Shown: positions 26,130 through 34,601, counted from the first letter of the stretch. The stretch: 64,000 nucleotides of DNA from Streptomyces sp. DSM 110735 (GCF_016482685.1 NZ_JACYHF010000018.1:62001-126000); one strand, 5' to 3'. Notes: generated by a model from the sequence alone, not told the origin. Numbers and translations are program-made.

Positions 26130-27404
26130 ATGTCACAGATGCCCCAGCAGGCCGCACTGCCGAAGTGCCCGAGCTGCGCGGAGCCGCTCGAGCCCGGCGA
26201 CCTCTTCTGCGGTGCCTGCGGATACGACCTCTCCCAGGTGCCCGCGCCGCCCCGGGACCAGCCGACGCTCGCCATGACGGGCGCCGCCGACGTGGACTGG
26301 CCCGCCCCCGAGCCGCCGGGTCCGGACAGCGCCGAACCGAGGACGCACCGCGCCACCGACGTGCCCGGCACCGACTCCGGGGGCGCGCCGCTGCCCGGTC
26401 CGGAGGCTGCCTCCGCGGGCGTGCGCCTCGACCGTCCCAGCGAGCCGGACGAGTACGCGCTGCAGGCACCGGACCCGCGCGCCGAGCCCGCCCCGGTCTG
26501 CGTGGCCTGCCGCGCGGGCCGGGTCGACGGCGACGGCTACTGCGAGAACTGCGGTCACGCCCAGCCCCGCGAACGCGACCACATGGAACGGGAGTCGGGT
26601 CCGCTGGCCGCCGTCAGCGACCGGGGTCTGCGCCACCACCGCAACGAGGACGCCTTCGCCGTCGCGCACACCGCGCTGCCCGACGGCGCGCCCGCCTCCG
26701 TCGCCGTCGTCTGCGACGGCGTCTCCTCCGCGACCCGCCCGGACGAGGCGTCCATGGCCGCCTCGCGCGCGGCCGGCGACAGCCTGCTGGCCGCCCTGCC
26801 GCGCGGCACACATCCGCAAGCGGCCATGCACGAGGCGATCGTCACCGCCGCACAGGCGGTCGACGCGCTCGCCGGGGAGCCGGACGAGGCGCGCGAACAC
26901 GCCCCGCACCAGAACGCCCCCGCCTGCACCATCGTCGCCTCCGTCGTCACCTCCGGACTCCTGGTCGTCGGCTGGGTCGGCGACAGCCGCGCCTACTGGG
27001 TGCCCGACGACCGCACCGCCGCCCCGGCCCGCCTGACCGAGGACGACTCCTGGGCGGCGCAGATGGTCGCCGCCGGGCTGATGAACGAGGCGGAGGCGTA
27101 CGCCGACGAGCGCGCCCACGCGATCACCGGCTGGCTCGGCGCGGACGCCTACGAACTGGAGCCGCACACCGCGTCGTTCAAGCCCGACCGGGCGGGAGTG
27201 GTGATCGTCTGCACCGACGGTCTGTGGAACTACGCCGAGGCGGCGGAGGAACTGGCCCGCATCGTGCCCGAGGACGCGGCGGAGCGTCCGCTGCACGCCG
27301 CGCAGGTGCTCGTCGGCCACGCGCTGGACGGCGGGGGCCACGACAACGTAACAGTGGCCGTCGTGCCGTTCCCCGCGCCCGCTCCGGGGGCAGGATCGGC
27401 CTGA
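26130..27404 (+). CDS. PP2C-family protein phosphatase with zinc-ribbon N-terminus
   Basis: A 424-residue protein. Residues 12-32 form a zinc ribbon (CPSCAEPLEPGDLFCGACG); a second CVACRAG...YCENCG ribbon lies at about 128-149. The PP2C domain (about 158-415) shows DRGLRHHRNEDAF, VVCDGVSS, GWVGDSRAYWV, TDGLWNYAEAA and GGHDNVTVAVV, so the metal-binding aspartates are intact. It probably reverses phosphorylation by the adjacent PknG-like kinase, whose stop lies 4 bp upstream. Twin zinc ribbons recall those of the kinase and of the FHA protein and may serve for docking. Confidence 0.92.
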   Translation: MSQMPQQAALPKCPSCAEPLEPGDLFCGACGYDLSQVPAPPRDQPTLAMTGAADVDWPAPEPPGPDSAEPRTHRATDVPGTDSGGAPLPGPEAASAGVRLDRPSEPDEYALQAPDPRAEPAPVCVACRAGRVDGDGYCENCGHAQPRERDHMERESGPLAAVSDRGLRHHRNEDAFAVAHTALPDGAPASVAVVCDGVSSATRPDEASMAASRAAGDSLLAALPRGTHPQAAMHEAIVTAAQAVDALAGEPDEAREHAPHQNAPACTIVASVVTSGLLVVGWVGDSRAYWVPDDRTAAPARLTEDDSWAAQMVAAGLMNEAEAYADERAHAITGWLGADAYELEPHTASFKPDRAGVVIVCTDGLWNYAEAAEELARIVPEDAAERPLHAAQVLVGHALDGGGHDNVTVAVVPFPAPAPGAGSA

Positions 27405-27544
27405 GGCCGTTCGCGCGCGGGGACCACCGCGCGCCGTGGGGCGGCCACGTACGGGGAAGCAGCCGCGGGACCGGAGGGGACCGGAACCGCGGCTCACGCA
27501 CCGCCCCGCCCCGGCGGGGTGCTTCTTGGGGGATGTGAAGCAGC

Positions 27545-28867
27545 ATGGCCAATTTCGCGAAACCGGCGGGTCCGCGGTTCTCGGTGGAGGTCTACCAGAA
27601 CGAGTACCTGCCGGAGGACGGCCGCGAGGTCCACGCCGTGGTCACGGTGACGGCGACGGGCGGCTCCGCCGCGCTCCGGTCGGCGGGCGCGGGTCCGTCG
27701 GCCGCCGTCGCGCTCATGGTGGACTGCTCCGGCTCGATGGACTACCCGCCGGTCAAGATGCGCAACGCCCGCGACGCCACCGCCGCCGCCCTGGACGCCC
27801 TGCGCGACGGCACCCGTTTCGCGGTGATCGACGGCACGCACGTCGCCCGCGAGGTCTACCCCGGCGGCGGACGCCTCGCGGTGGCCGACGCCACCACCCG
27901 TGAGCAGGCCAAGCGCGCGCTGCGCCGTCTCTCGGCGGGCGGCGGCACCGCCATCGGCACCTGGCTGCGCCTGGCCGACCGGCTGCTCGCCTCGGCGGAC
28001 GTGGAGATCCGGCACGGCATCCTGCTCACCGACGGGCGCAACGAGCACGAGTCGCCCGAGGAGCTGCGCGCCACCCTGGAGGCGTGCGCCGGACGGTTCA
28101 CCTGTGACGCCCGCGGGGTGGGCACCGACTGGGAAGTGAAAGAAGTCACAGCCATCGCCTCGGCGCTGCTCGGCACCGCCGACATCGTGGCCGACCCCGC
28201 CCGTCTGACCGACGACTTCACGGCGATGATGGAGACGGCGATGGGCAAGGAGGTCGCCGACGTCGCCCTGCGGGTGTGGACCCCGGCGGGCGCCGTCGTC
28301 TCGTACCTCAAGCAAGTGGCGCCCTCGGTCGAGGAATTGACCGACCGGCGCACCGAGGCGGGCCCGCGCGCCGGGGACTACCCGACCGGCTCCTGGGGCG
28401 ACGAGTCCCGCGACTACCACCTGTGCGTGACGGTCCCGGCGGCCGGACTCGGTCAGGAGATGCTGGCCGCGCGGGTCTCTTTGGTGGTCCCGCGACCAGG
28501 AGGAACAGCGCGGAACCTGGACGCCCAGGGGCTCGTACGGGCCGTGTGGACCGACGACTTGACCGCCTCGACCGCCATCAACCCCCAAGTCGCCCACTAC
28601 ACGGGTCAGGCCGAACTGGCGCAGGTCATCCAGCAGGGCATAGACCTCCGCAAAGCGGGCGATATGGACGGAGCAACGGCCAAACTGGGACGCGCGGTTC
28701 AGCTCGCGAGGGTGTCGGGGAACGCGGATACTGCGAAACTGCTTGCGAAGGTGGTGGACGTGGTGGACGCCTCGACAGGTACTGTGCGGTTGAAAGCGAA
28801 GGTCACCGAGGCCGACGAGATGACGCTCGAAACCCGGTCCACCAAGACCGTCCGCGTGAAGAAGTGA
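27545..28867 (+). CDS. VWA-domain protein of the PknG locus
   Basis: A 440-residue cytoplasmic protein with a von Willebrand factor A domain. The first MIDAS element is VDCSGSMDYP (Asp60, Ser62, Ser64), and the threonine and aspartate of the other MIDAS loops are visible in SAGGGTAIGTW and ILLTDGRNE. An N-terminal beta-rich part (FSVEVYQNEYLPEDGREVHA) precedes it and a beta/helical C-terminus follows (about 230-440). Such proteins bind partners through a metal ion. It lies between phosphatase and FHA genes on the same strand, with a 140-bp gap upstream, and probably belongs to the same signalling unit. Confidence 0.9.
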   Translation: MANFAKPAGPRFSVEVYQNEYLPEDGREVHAVVTVTATGGSAALRSAGAGPSAAVALMVDCSGSMDYPPVKMRNARDATAAALDALRDGTRFAVIDGTHVAREVYPGGGRLAVADATTREQAKRALRRLSAGGGTAIGTWLRLADRLLASADVEIRHGILLTDGRNEHESPEELRATLEACAGRFTCDARGVGTDWEVKEVTAIASALLGTADIVADPARLTDDFTAMMETAMGKEVADVALRVWTPAGAVVSYLKQVAPSVEELTDRRTEAGPRAGDYPTGSWGDESRDYHLCVTVPAAGLGQEMLAARVSLVVPRPGGTARNLDAQGLVRAVWTDDLTASTAINPQVAHYTGQAELAQVIQQGIDLRKAGDMDGATAKLGRAVQLARVSGNADTAKLLAKVVDVVDASTGTVRLKAKVTEADEMTLETRSTKTVRVKK

Positions 28868-28909
28868 CCCTGCAGAAACAAGTGCCTCAGGAGAAGGGGT
28901 AGCACCGAC

Positions 28910-30355
28910 ATGCCGACCTGCCCGAACGGACACCAGTCGGGTGCCGACGACTGGTGCGAGGTGTGCGGTCACCGCATGGCCGGTGCCGTACCCCCGCCCC
29001 CGCCGCCCTCCGGCGGCTATGGCTTCCCGCCGCCGCGCGCCGAGGGACGCCCCGCGTCGTCCCCGAACCCGGAGCTGTGCCCGCAGTGCCGTACGCCCCG
29101 CGAGGGCGGCGCGCCCTTCTGCGAGGAGTGCCGGTGGAACTTCCTCACCAACACGGCGACCTCGTACACGCCCGCGTCCCCGCCCGGCGGCGGCAGCCGG
29201 CAGCCCCGCTTCCAGCCGCCGAGCGCCTCCTACGGCGGCGGTGACGGCTACGAGTACCAGGGCTCCCGCCCCTCCCAGGTCAACCGCCCGGCGGAACCGA
29301 TACCCCCCTTCGACAACGAGCCCTCGGGCCCGACCCCGTTCGGCGCGGCGCGCGGCGGTGCGCCGACTCCGCCGCAGACGTCGGGGGGTCCGTCGGCGTT
29401 CGGCGCCCGCCCCGGCGGCCAGCAGCAGGGGTTCGGCGGCGGCCAGGGCGGTCCCGGCGGCGGTCCCTCGGGCGGCCAGCAGCGCCCGTCGATGTTCGAA
29501 CGGGAGCGCCCGGGCCAGGGTGGCGGCCAGGGCGGCCCTCCGCCGTTCGGCGGCGCCCGCGACCAGTCGGGCCCCGGCGGTCAGGGTGGCCAAGGCGGTC
29601 AGGGCGGCGGTCAGTCACCGTTCGGTCGCGCCCCCTCGGGTCCCGGCGGCCAGGGTGGCCAGGGTGGTCCAGGCGCCTTCGACCGCAACCCCTCCGGCAC
29701 ACAGGGCGGCGGAGCCCAGCCCCCCTACGGCGGTCCTTCCAGCCAGGCACCCTCCGCGTTCGGCGGCGCCCCCTCCCGGCAGACCCCGGGCTACCCGCCG
29801 CAGGAGACCGGCCACCCGAACAACGGCGGCCCGTCCTTCGGCGGCGGCGCCGACGACTGGGTCATCTCCCCGCCGTCGTCCCCGTCGCAGAACGGCCCGT
29901 CGGGCGGCTACGGCTACCCGCAGCCGCCGTCGGGCTACCAGCAGGGCCCGGCCACGTGGACGGCGACCATCGGCCCGGACCGCGAGTACTTCATGGCGAT
30001 GATGCAGCGCTCCGGCCCGGAGGCGGCGGGTCTCAACCTCCCCGCCTACTCCCCCGAGCAGCAGCGCCCCCTCACCGGCAACCAGCTCACCATCGGCCGC
30101 CGCCGCCACTCCACCGGCGACACCCCCGACATCGACCTCTCCGTCCCCCCGGAAGACCCCGGCGTCTCCCACCAGCACGCCGTCCTCGTCCAGCAGCCCG
30201 ACGGCACCTGGGCGGTAGTCGACCAGAACTCCACCAACGGCACGACGGTCAACGGCGGCGACGAACCCATCCAGCCCTTCGTCCCGGTCCCCCTCCAGGA
30301 CGGCGACCGGGTCCACGTGGGCGCGTGGACGACGATCACGATCCGCCGGGACTGA
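28910..30355 (+). CDS. FHA-domain protein with zinc ribbons and Gly/Gln-rich linker
   Basis: A 481-residue protein with two N-terminal zinc ribbons (CPNGHQSGADDWCEVCGHRM near residue 4; LCPQC...FCEECRW near 60-80). A roughly 290-residue disordered linker made of GGQGG, PFGG and similar repeats follows, then a C-terminal forkhead-associated domain from about residue 392 (LTIGRRRHS, GVSHQHAVL, VVDQNSTNGTTVNG). FHA domains bind phosphothreonine, so it is the natural reader or substrate of the PknG-like kinase, comparable to GarA/OdhI, which carry FHA domains but are much smaller. A strong terminator follows, closing the locus. Confidence 0.92.
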   Translation: MPTCPNGHQSGADDWCEVCGHRMAGAVPPPPPPSGGYGFPPPRAEGRPASSPNPELCPQCRTPREGGAPFCEECRWNFLTNTATSYTPASPPGGGSRQPRFQPPSASYGGGDGYEYQGSRPSQVNRPAEPIPPFDNEPSGPTPFGAARGGAPTPPQTSGGPSAFGARPGGQQQGFGGGQGGPGGGPSGGQQRPSMFERERPGQGGGQGGPPPFGGARDQSGPGGQGGQGGQGGGQSPFGRAPSGPGGQGGQGGPGAFDRNPSGTQGGGAQPPYGGPSSQAPSAFGGAPSRQTPGYPPQETGHPNNGGPSFGGGADDWVISPPSSPSQNGPSGGYGYPQPPSGYQQGPATWTATIGPDREYFMAMMQRSGPEAAGLNLPAYSPEQQRPLTGNQLTIGRRRHSTGDTPDIDLSVPPEDPGVSHQHAVLVQQPDGTWAVVDQNSTNGTTVNGGDEPIQPFVPVPLQDGDRVHVGAWTTITIRRD

Positions 30356-30487
30356 GGCGGGGCGCGGCTGAAGGTCGTCCCGTAAGTGATCTTCGATCGG
30401 TGTCGGCCGCCTCGTGCGAGGCGGCGATCGCCTGATGCCCGATCGTGATCCACGGGTGTACAACCCCGCGTGGATCCCGGCTGTCTG

Positions 30488-30520
30488 AAAGGCGCCGGAA
30501 GACGAGTCTCCGGCGCCTTT
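30488..30520 (+). terminator. Terminator closing the PknG locus
   Basis: AAAGGCGCCGGA (30488-30499) and TCCGGCGCCTTT (30509-30520) form a perfect 12-bp stem with a 9-base loop. Confidence 0.85.
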
Positions 30521-30542
30521 CGGTGCAGAGATCGGGGATCAG

Positions 30543-31307
30543 GTGGGGAAGAAGATCTGGAGAGCTGCCGTGGCCGGTGGCGCGGCGGCGGTGTTCACGG
30601 GCATGGCCGCGGTGCCGGCCGGAGCGGCCGAGGGCGGGGTCTCGTTCACCCGTGTCCAGGTGAACGGCGGCAAGCCCATCGTGATCGGGGTGTCGGACGA
30701 GGTCGCGGCGCCCGCCTCCTTCCGGATGGCGACCACCCACGAGTGGAAGTATCCGGCGGTGTTCCTTTACCGCGGCAATGCGGGTGACCGGCTGTGGCAC
30801 GCCATCGAGACGAGCGACTGCGTCAAGGTGAGCGCCGGTGTGTGCGACTTCAGCGAGACGATGTACTTCGACCCGAGCGTGTGGGACATGCGCAACAGCG
30901 AGGCCGGAGCCTGGAAGGTCGCGGCCGAGGTGTCCTTCAAGGGCGGCGGCGGTGACACCGACGACGAGGGCCTCACTGTCCACGTCAAGCGCAACTCCCG
31001 CCTGACGGTGAACGCCTCGCCCGAGCCGGTGACCAAGGGCAGGACCATCACCGTGACCGGAAAGGTCACGCGGGCCAACTGGGAGACCAGGAAGTACGCC
31101 TCCTACGGAGACCGCCTGGTGAGCCTGCAGTTCAAGCCCACCGGAGCCACCTCCTACACCACGGTGAAGAAGGTGTACGCGAACGGCTCGGGTGATCTCA
31201 GAACGACCGTGAAGGCATCCCGGACCGGCACCTGGCGCTGGGCGTACTACGGCAACACCACCACCGGCCCGTCGACTTCGACCGGCGACAACCTCGTAGT
31301 GAAGTAA
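30543..31307 (+). CDS. Secreted beta-rich protein, function unknown
   Basis: A 254-residue protein with a clear signal peptide (MGKKIWRAAVAGGAAAVFTG, then MAAVPAGAAE; cleavage after AGA near residue 28). The mature part is beta-rich with Ig-like strands: about 30-150 contains one cysteine pair (DCVKVSAGVCDF), and about 155-254 resembles repeat domains of the kind TVNASPEPVTKGRTITVTGK. No enzyme motif is visible. Actinomycetes export many such proteins of unknown role. The GTG at 30543 follows GGGGATCAG. It is isolated by terminators on both sides. Confidence 0.8.
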   Translation: MGKKIWRAAVAGGAAAVFTGMAAVPAGAAEGGVSFTRVQVNGGKPIVIGVSDEVAAPASFRMATTHEWKYPAVFLYRGNAGDRLWHAIETSDCVKVSAGVCDFSETMYFDPSVWDMRNSEAGAWKVAAEVSFKGGGGDTDDEGLTVHVKRNSRLTVNASPEPVTKGRTITVTGKVTRANWETRKYASYGDRLVSLQFKPTGATSYTTVKKVYANGSGDLRTTVKASRTGTWRWAYYGNTTTGPSTSTGDNLVVK

Positions 31308-31378
31308 GTTCCCCGGACTGCCTCTCGACCTAAGGGGTCACGCTGAGCGTGACGCTCACTCGGCTCCACAGGTGACAC

Positions 31379-31400
31379 CTCCTGAGCTTCGGCTCAGGAG
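31379..31400 (+). terminator. UUCG-loop terminator
   Basis: CTCCTGAGC (31379-31387), loop TTCG, GCTCAGGAG (31392-31400): a perfect 9-bp stem with a stable tetraloop after the secreted-protein gene. Confidence 0.75.
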
Positions 31401-31409
31401 CACGCGCTG

Positions 31410-32160
31410 TTGACCGTCGTCAGCGGGGCCCGTGACCGACCGAGTGCGGATTGCCGAGCTACCCCCGGTGCGCGGCGGCACATGGGGCGTCATTTCGGCA
31501 CGGGCCAGCCCAACGAAGCCACCAAGCGCCTGGTCCAGCGCTGGGAGAGCGGCGAGACCGCCGTGCCCCGACCGGTGTACGCCCGCGCGCTGGAGAGCGT
31601 GACGGGTCTGCCGATCGAGTCGCTGGGGTTCGCGGTCCCGGTGCCGCAGTTGCGCGTGACCGGCGACGGACACGGCGGCCACGACGTTACAGGACAGCCC
31701 CGTCGGCGTCCCGGCGACGACCGCGACCCAGACCGCCCCGAGAGGCAACTACTCGGGAATCTGGCTGAGCACGTACGAATACTTCAGCTCCGGGCGCGAC
31801 AACTCGTTCACCGGCAAGCACTACGTCGTCCTGCTCCAGCACGGCAACCGCCTCACCGGCCGCAGCCTCCCCCAGGGCTCACTGAACCCCGACTCGCCTC
31901 TCACCCTGGACCTCCAGGTCGAGGGCAACATCGTCACCGGCACCTGGAACGAGAAGACGGCCAGCGAGGGCTACTACCGCGGCGCACGCTACTTCGGCGC
32001 CGTACAGATGCTGGTCGAGCCGACCGGCCGCCGCATGGCCGGCAAGTGGGTCGGCTTCGGCAAGGAGTTCGACGTGAACACGGGCCCGTGGGAGCTGCGC
32101 TTCATGGACGCCGACACCAGCAAGGCGACCATCGCCCGCTACAACCGGACCCCCGAATGA
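31410..32160 (+). pseudogene. Frameshifted remnant of an XRE-type regulator
   Basis: Reading from the TTG at 31410, the frame gives the second half of a helix-turn-helix protein: GTGQPNEATKRLVQRWESGE, RPVYARALESVTGLPIESLG and RVTGDGHGGHDV. Near 31680 the coding sequence continues in the next frame without any start codon: GNYSGIWLSTYEYFSSGRDN, HYVVLLQHGNRLTGRSL, GYYRGARYFGAVQMLVEPTG, GKWVGFGKEFDVNTGPWELR, ending at the TGA at 32158. The two halves together match a common Streptomyces regulator family with a C-terminal sensor-like beta domain. The first HTH helices are also missing. I infer a decayed gene with an N-terminal truncation and at least one frameshift. Confidence 0.82.
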
Positions 32161-32172
32161 GCCGCACCGAAC

Positions 32173-32210
32173 GTGAGTGAGCCCCCGTCGACCGGCGGGG
32201 GCTCACTCAC
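32173..32210. terminator. Bidirectional terminator
   Basis: GTGAGTGAGCCCCCG (32173-32187) and CGGGGGCTCACTCAC (32196-32210) form a perfect 15-bp stem between the XRE remnant and the convergent SDR gene. Confidence 0.85.
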
Positions 32211-32228
32211 GTTCACCTGCCCATGCGG

Positions 32229-33071
32229 CTACCGCTCGGAAGGAAAGTCCGCACCCCGAGAAGCGCCCTCGTACGCGCGCAACTCCCCGATCATCCCCTC
32301 CAGTTGCTCACGGACCGCGTCGTACCCCGCCGCCCCCAGCACGATGCGCCGCGGAGGCTTCTCCTGGTCCATCGCGTCCAGTACGGCTCGCACCCCGCGC
32401 CGCGGATCTCCCGGCTGGTGCCCGTCCTGGTCGATCATCGCCGTGCGGACCGACTCGACGAACGGCAGATACGCGGAGACCGACTCGGACACCGACTCGT
32501 CGGAGAAGGAGGCGTACGCGTGGGTCCGGAAGGCGCCGGGTTCGACGGCGAGGACGTGGATGCCGAACGGCGCCACCTCCTCGCGCAGCGCCTCCGTCAG
32601 ACCCTCGACGGCGAACTTCGCGGCGCTGTAGTAGCCGAATCCGGGCACGCCCCGCAGTCCGGCGACGGAGGACATGTTGACGATCCAGCCGCTGCGACGC
32701 GCCCGCATACCCGGAAGGGCGGCGCGCAGAAGCTCCGTGACGGAGAAGAAGTTCAGCTCGAAGGAGCGCCGGACGTCGGACTCGGGCGTGCCTTCGACGG
32801 AGCCGTACCAGCCGCGTCCCGCGTTGTTGACCAGGACGTCGATGCCGCCGAAGTGATCCTCCGCCGTGCGGACGGCGTCGCGGATCTGCTCGGTGTCGGT
32901 GACGTCCAGGGGGAGGACGAGCGCCCGGTCGCCGTGGCGGGCGGCCCAGTCGGTCAGGAGTTTCGGGCGGCGGGCGGTGAGGACGACGTTGTCGCCGCGT
33001 TCGAGGGCGGCGTCGGCGTAGGCGATGCCGAAGCCGCCGGGGGAGCCGCCGGTGATGAACCAGGTAGTCAT
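32229..33071 (-). CDS. Short-chain dehydrogenase/reductase
   Basis: A 280-residue classical SDR. The cofactor motif is TGGSPGGFGIAYADAALERG (residues 7-26). DVTD, NNAGRGWYGSVEG and the catalytic serine and YSAAKFAVEG (Tyr and Lys) follow in the normal order. The absence of an acidic residue and an Arg-rich strand end (VVLTARRPKLL) suggests NADP preference. Substrate unknown. The ATG at 33071 lies 23 bp behind the next gene on the same strand, a SnoaL-like protein, with which it likely forms an operon controlled by the divergent HxlR regulator. Confidence 0.93.
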   Translation of the reverse strand: MTTWFITGGSPGGFGIAYADAALERGDNVVLTARRPKLLTDWAARHGDRALVLPLDVTDTEQIRDAVRTAEDHFGGIDVLVNNAGRGWYGSVEGTPESDVRRSFELNFFSVTELLRAALPGMRARRSGWIVNMSSVAGLRGVPGFGYYSAAKFAVEGLTEALREEVAPFGIHVLAVEPGAFRTHAYASFSDESVSESVSAYLPFVESVRTAMIDQDGHQPGDPRRGVRAVLDAMDQEKPPRRIVLGAAGYDAVREQLEGMIGELRAYEGASRGADFPSER

Positions 33072-33094
33072 GCTTCCTCGAATCCGGGTCGTCG

Positions 33095-33448
33095 TCAGGG
33101 GGCGATGTCGAGCCGGCTGATCAGCCCGCCGTCGAGGGCGAAGCGGTAGCGCAGGTCGACGGTGCCGCCAGGGAAGTCGCCTTCGAGGTGCTGGACGACG
33201 GTGTAGCGGTCGGGTCCCTCACTCTCGGCGCCGACCAGGGTCGTGGTGTACGTGTACTCGGAGCCGGTCCGCTCCAGCCAGCGCGTGAGGGCGAGGGTTC
33301 CCTCGTAGGTCTGGCCGTCGTCGGTGACGGTGGCGCCGGGGGCGAACGTGGCCAGGGTGGTGGGGACGTCGTGCGCGTCGTGCGCCCGGAGATAGCGCCG
33401 GACGACCTCCGGCAGCTCGACGGTGGCGGTGTCGGGGTTCTCGGTCAT
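33095..33448 (-). CDS. SnoaL-like / NTF2-fold protein
   Basis: A 117-residue SnoaL-like protein with helices RRYLRAHDAHDVPTTLATFA, then the sheet ATVTDDGQTYEG, YTYTTTLVGAES, YTVVQHLEGDFPGG and YRFALDGGLISRLDI. Likely an accessory cyclase/isomerase or ligand-binding protein working with the SDR encoded 23 bp downstream. The start is the ATG at 33448, with GAGG about 8 bases upstream. It is divergent from the HxlR gene, with a perfect inverted repeat between them. Confidence 0.85.
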   Translation of the reverse strand: MTENPDTATVELPEVVRRYLRAHDAHDVPTTLATFAPGATVTDDGQTYEGTLALTRWLERTGSEYTYTTTLVGAESEGPDRYTVVQHLEGDFPGGTVDLRYRFALDGGLISRLDIAP

Positions 33449-33519
33449 GGGGGTGCCTCGCAGACAGGGACATGGCGACATGGCTCGGTGCCGGTGACCC
33501 GGTCACCACTGAACCACTC

Positions 33520-33558
33520 ACTGCTAAAATAGAAGCCAGTAACTTCGACTTTAGCAGT
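33520..33558. promoter_or_regulatory. Probable HxlR operator
   Basis: ACTGCTAAA (33520-33528) and TTTAGCAGT (33550-33558) form a perfect 9-bp inverted repeat with a 21-bp spacer. It lies between the divergent SnoaL-like/SDR pair and the HxlR regulator and is distinctly AT-rich against its surroundings, as expected for a promoter-operator. Confidence 0.7.
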
Positions 33559-33574
33559 AACCAGGGAGAGTGCC

Positions 33575-34102
33575 ATGCCGAACCGGATCAGGCTGGAGGA
33601 CCGCGAGTGCCCGCTGTCGACCACGGTGCGGCACGTCGGCGAGTGGTGGACGCTGCTGATCCTGCACGACGCCTTCGACGGCTACACGCGCTTCGACCAG
33701 TTCCAGCAGAGCCTCGGCATCTCCACCAGCATGCTCACCGCACGCCTGAAGACCCTGGTCGGTGACGGTCTGCTGGAGCGGCGCCCGTACCAGACGAACC
33801 CCGTCCGCCACGAGTACGTCCTCACCGACCTCGGTCGCTCCCTGCGCCCCGTGATCGTCGCCCTCGCCGCCTGGGGCAACCGCCACCTCGACCCCGAGGA
33901 CCGCTCCATGATCCTGATCGACGCCGAGACCGGCGAGGAGTCCGACCCGGTCGTGGTCGACGCCCGCACCGGCAAGCGCCTCGACGACAGCGAGGCGTAC
34001 GTCTTCAGCGCCGGTCCGGCGGCCAGCGACGCGATGCGCGCCCGCTACACCGAACTCGACCGGCGGCGGCGTACGCGCGCCACCGACCCGAACGCGTCGT
34101 AG
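33575..34102 (+). CDS. HxlR-family transcriptional regulator
   Basis: A 175-residue winged-helix protein. The HxlR signature is complete: ECPLSTTVRHVGEWWTLLIL (residues 10-29), FDQFQQSLGISTSMLTARLK, LVGDGLLERRPYQTNPVRHE and YVLTDLGRSLRPVI. The extra C-terminal 70 residues (beta-hairpin with DAETGEESDPVVVDARTG) are seen in a subset of these proteins. HxlR regulators respond to electrophiles, quinones or other small molecules. The ATG at 33575 follows GGGAGA. It probably controls the divergent SDR/SnoaL-like pair and itself through the inverted repeat upstream. Confidence 0.92.
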   Translation: MPNRIRLEDRECPLSTTVRHVGEWWTLLILHDAFDGYTRFDQFQQSLGISTSMLTARLKTLVGDGLLERRPYQTNPVRHEYVLTDLGRSLRPVIVALAAWGNRHLDPEDRSMILIDAETGEESDPVVVDARTGKRLDDSEAYVFSAGPAASDAMRARYTELDRRRRTRATDPNAS

Positions 34103-34169
34103 CCGCACGGCACCGGGCAGGGGTCCTACGACCCGGGTCCTCGGTCACCCCGTCTGAGACCATGGACGG

Positions 34170-34574
34170 GTGAATGAGATCCGGCGTGGCACGCTTCAGG
34201 AGCAGACCTTCTACGAGCAGGTCGGCGGGGAGGAGACGTTCCGGCGGCTCGTCCACCGCTTCTACGAGGGCGTCGCGGAGGACCCGCTGCTCAAGCCGAT
34301 GTACCCGGAGGAGGACCTGGGTCCGGCGGAGGAGCGGCTGACGCTCTTCCTCATCCAGTACTGGGGCGGTCCGACCACCTACAGCGAGAACCGGGGGCAT
34401 CCCCGGCTGCGGATGCGGCACGCGCCGTTCGCCGTGGACCGGGCCGCGCACGACGCCTGGCTGAAGCACATGCGGGTGGCGGTGGACGAGCTGGAGCTCT
34501 CCGAGGAGCACGAGCGGACGCTGTGGAACTACCTCACGTACGCCGCCGCCTCGATGGTCAACACCGAGGGCTGA
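34170..34574 (+). CDS. glbO: Group II truncated haemoglobin
   Basis: A 134-residue truncated haemoglobin O. It shows TFYEQVGGEETFRRLVHRFY, LLKPMYPEEDLGPAEERL, LFLIQYWGGPTTY with the characteristic B10/CD1 tyrosines, RLRMRHAPF with the proximal histidine (F8) and AHDAWLKHMRVAVDEL with the conserved G8 tryptophan. These proteins bind O2 or NO and guard against oxidative or nitrosative stress. The GTG at 34170 is the start; little Shine-Dalgarno sequence is seen before it. Confidence 0.95.
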   Translation: MNEIRRGTLQEQTFYEQVGGEETFRRLVHRFYEGVAEDPLLKPMYPEEDLGPAEERLTLFLIQYWGGPTTYSENRGHPRLRMRHAPFAVDRAAHDAWLKHMRVAVDELELSEEHERTLWNYLTYAAASMVNTEG

Positions 34575-34601
34575 AGCCCGAGAAGCCCCCGCCGAAACAG
34601 G

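Noticed and set aside
23591..26371. A 926-codon open frame antisense to the PknG gene
   Set aside because: Composition is that of a shadow frame; the kinase on the opposite strand has full motif support.
29430..29700. CRISPR-like or satellite repeat
   Set aside because: The GGCCAGGGTGGC-type repeats are in frame and encode the Gly/Gln-rich linker of the FHA protein.
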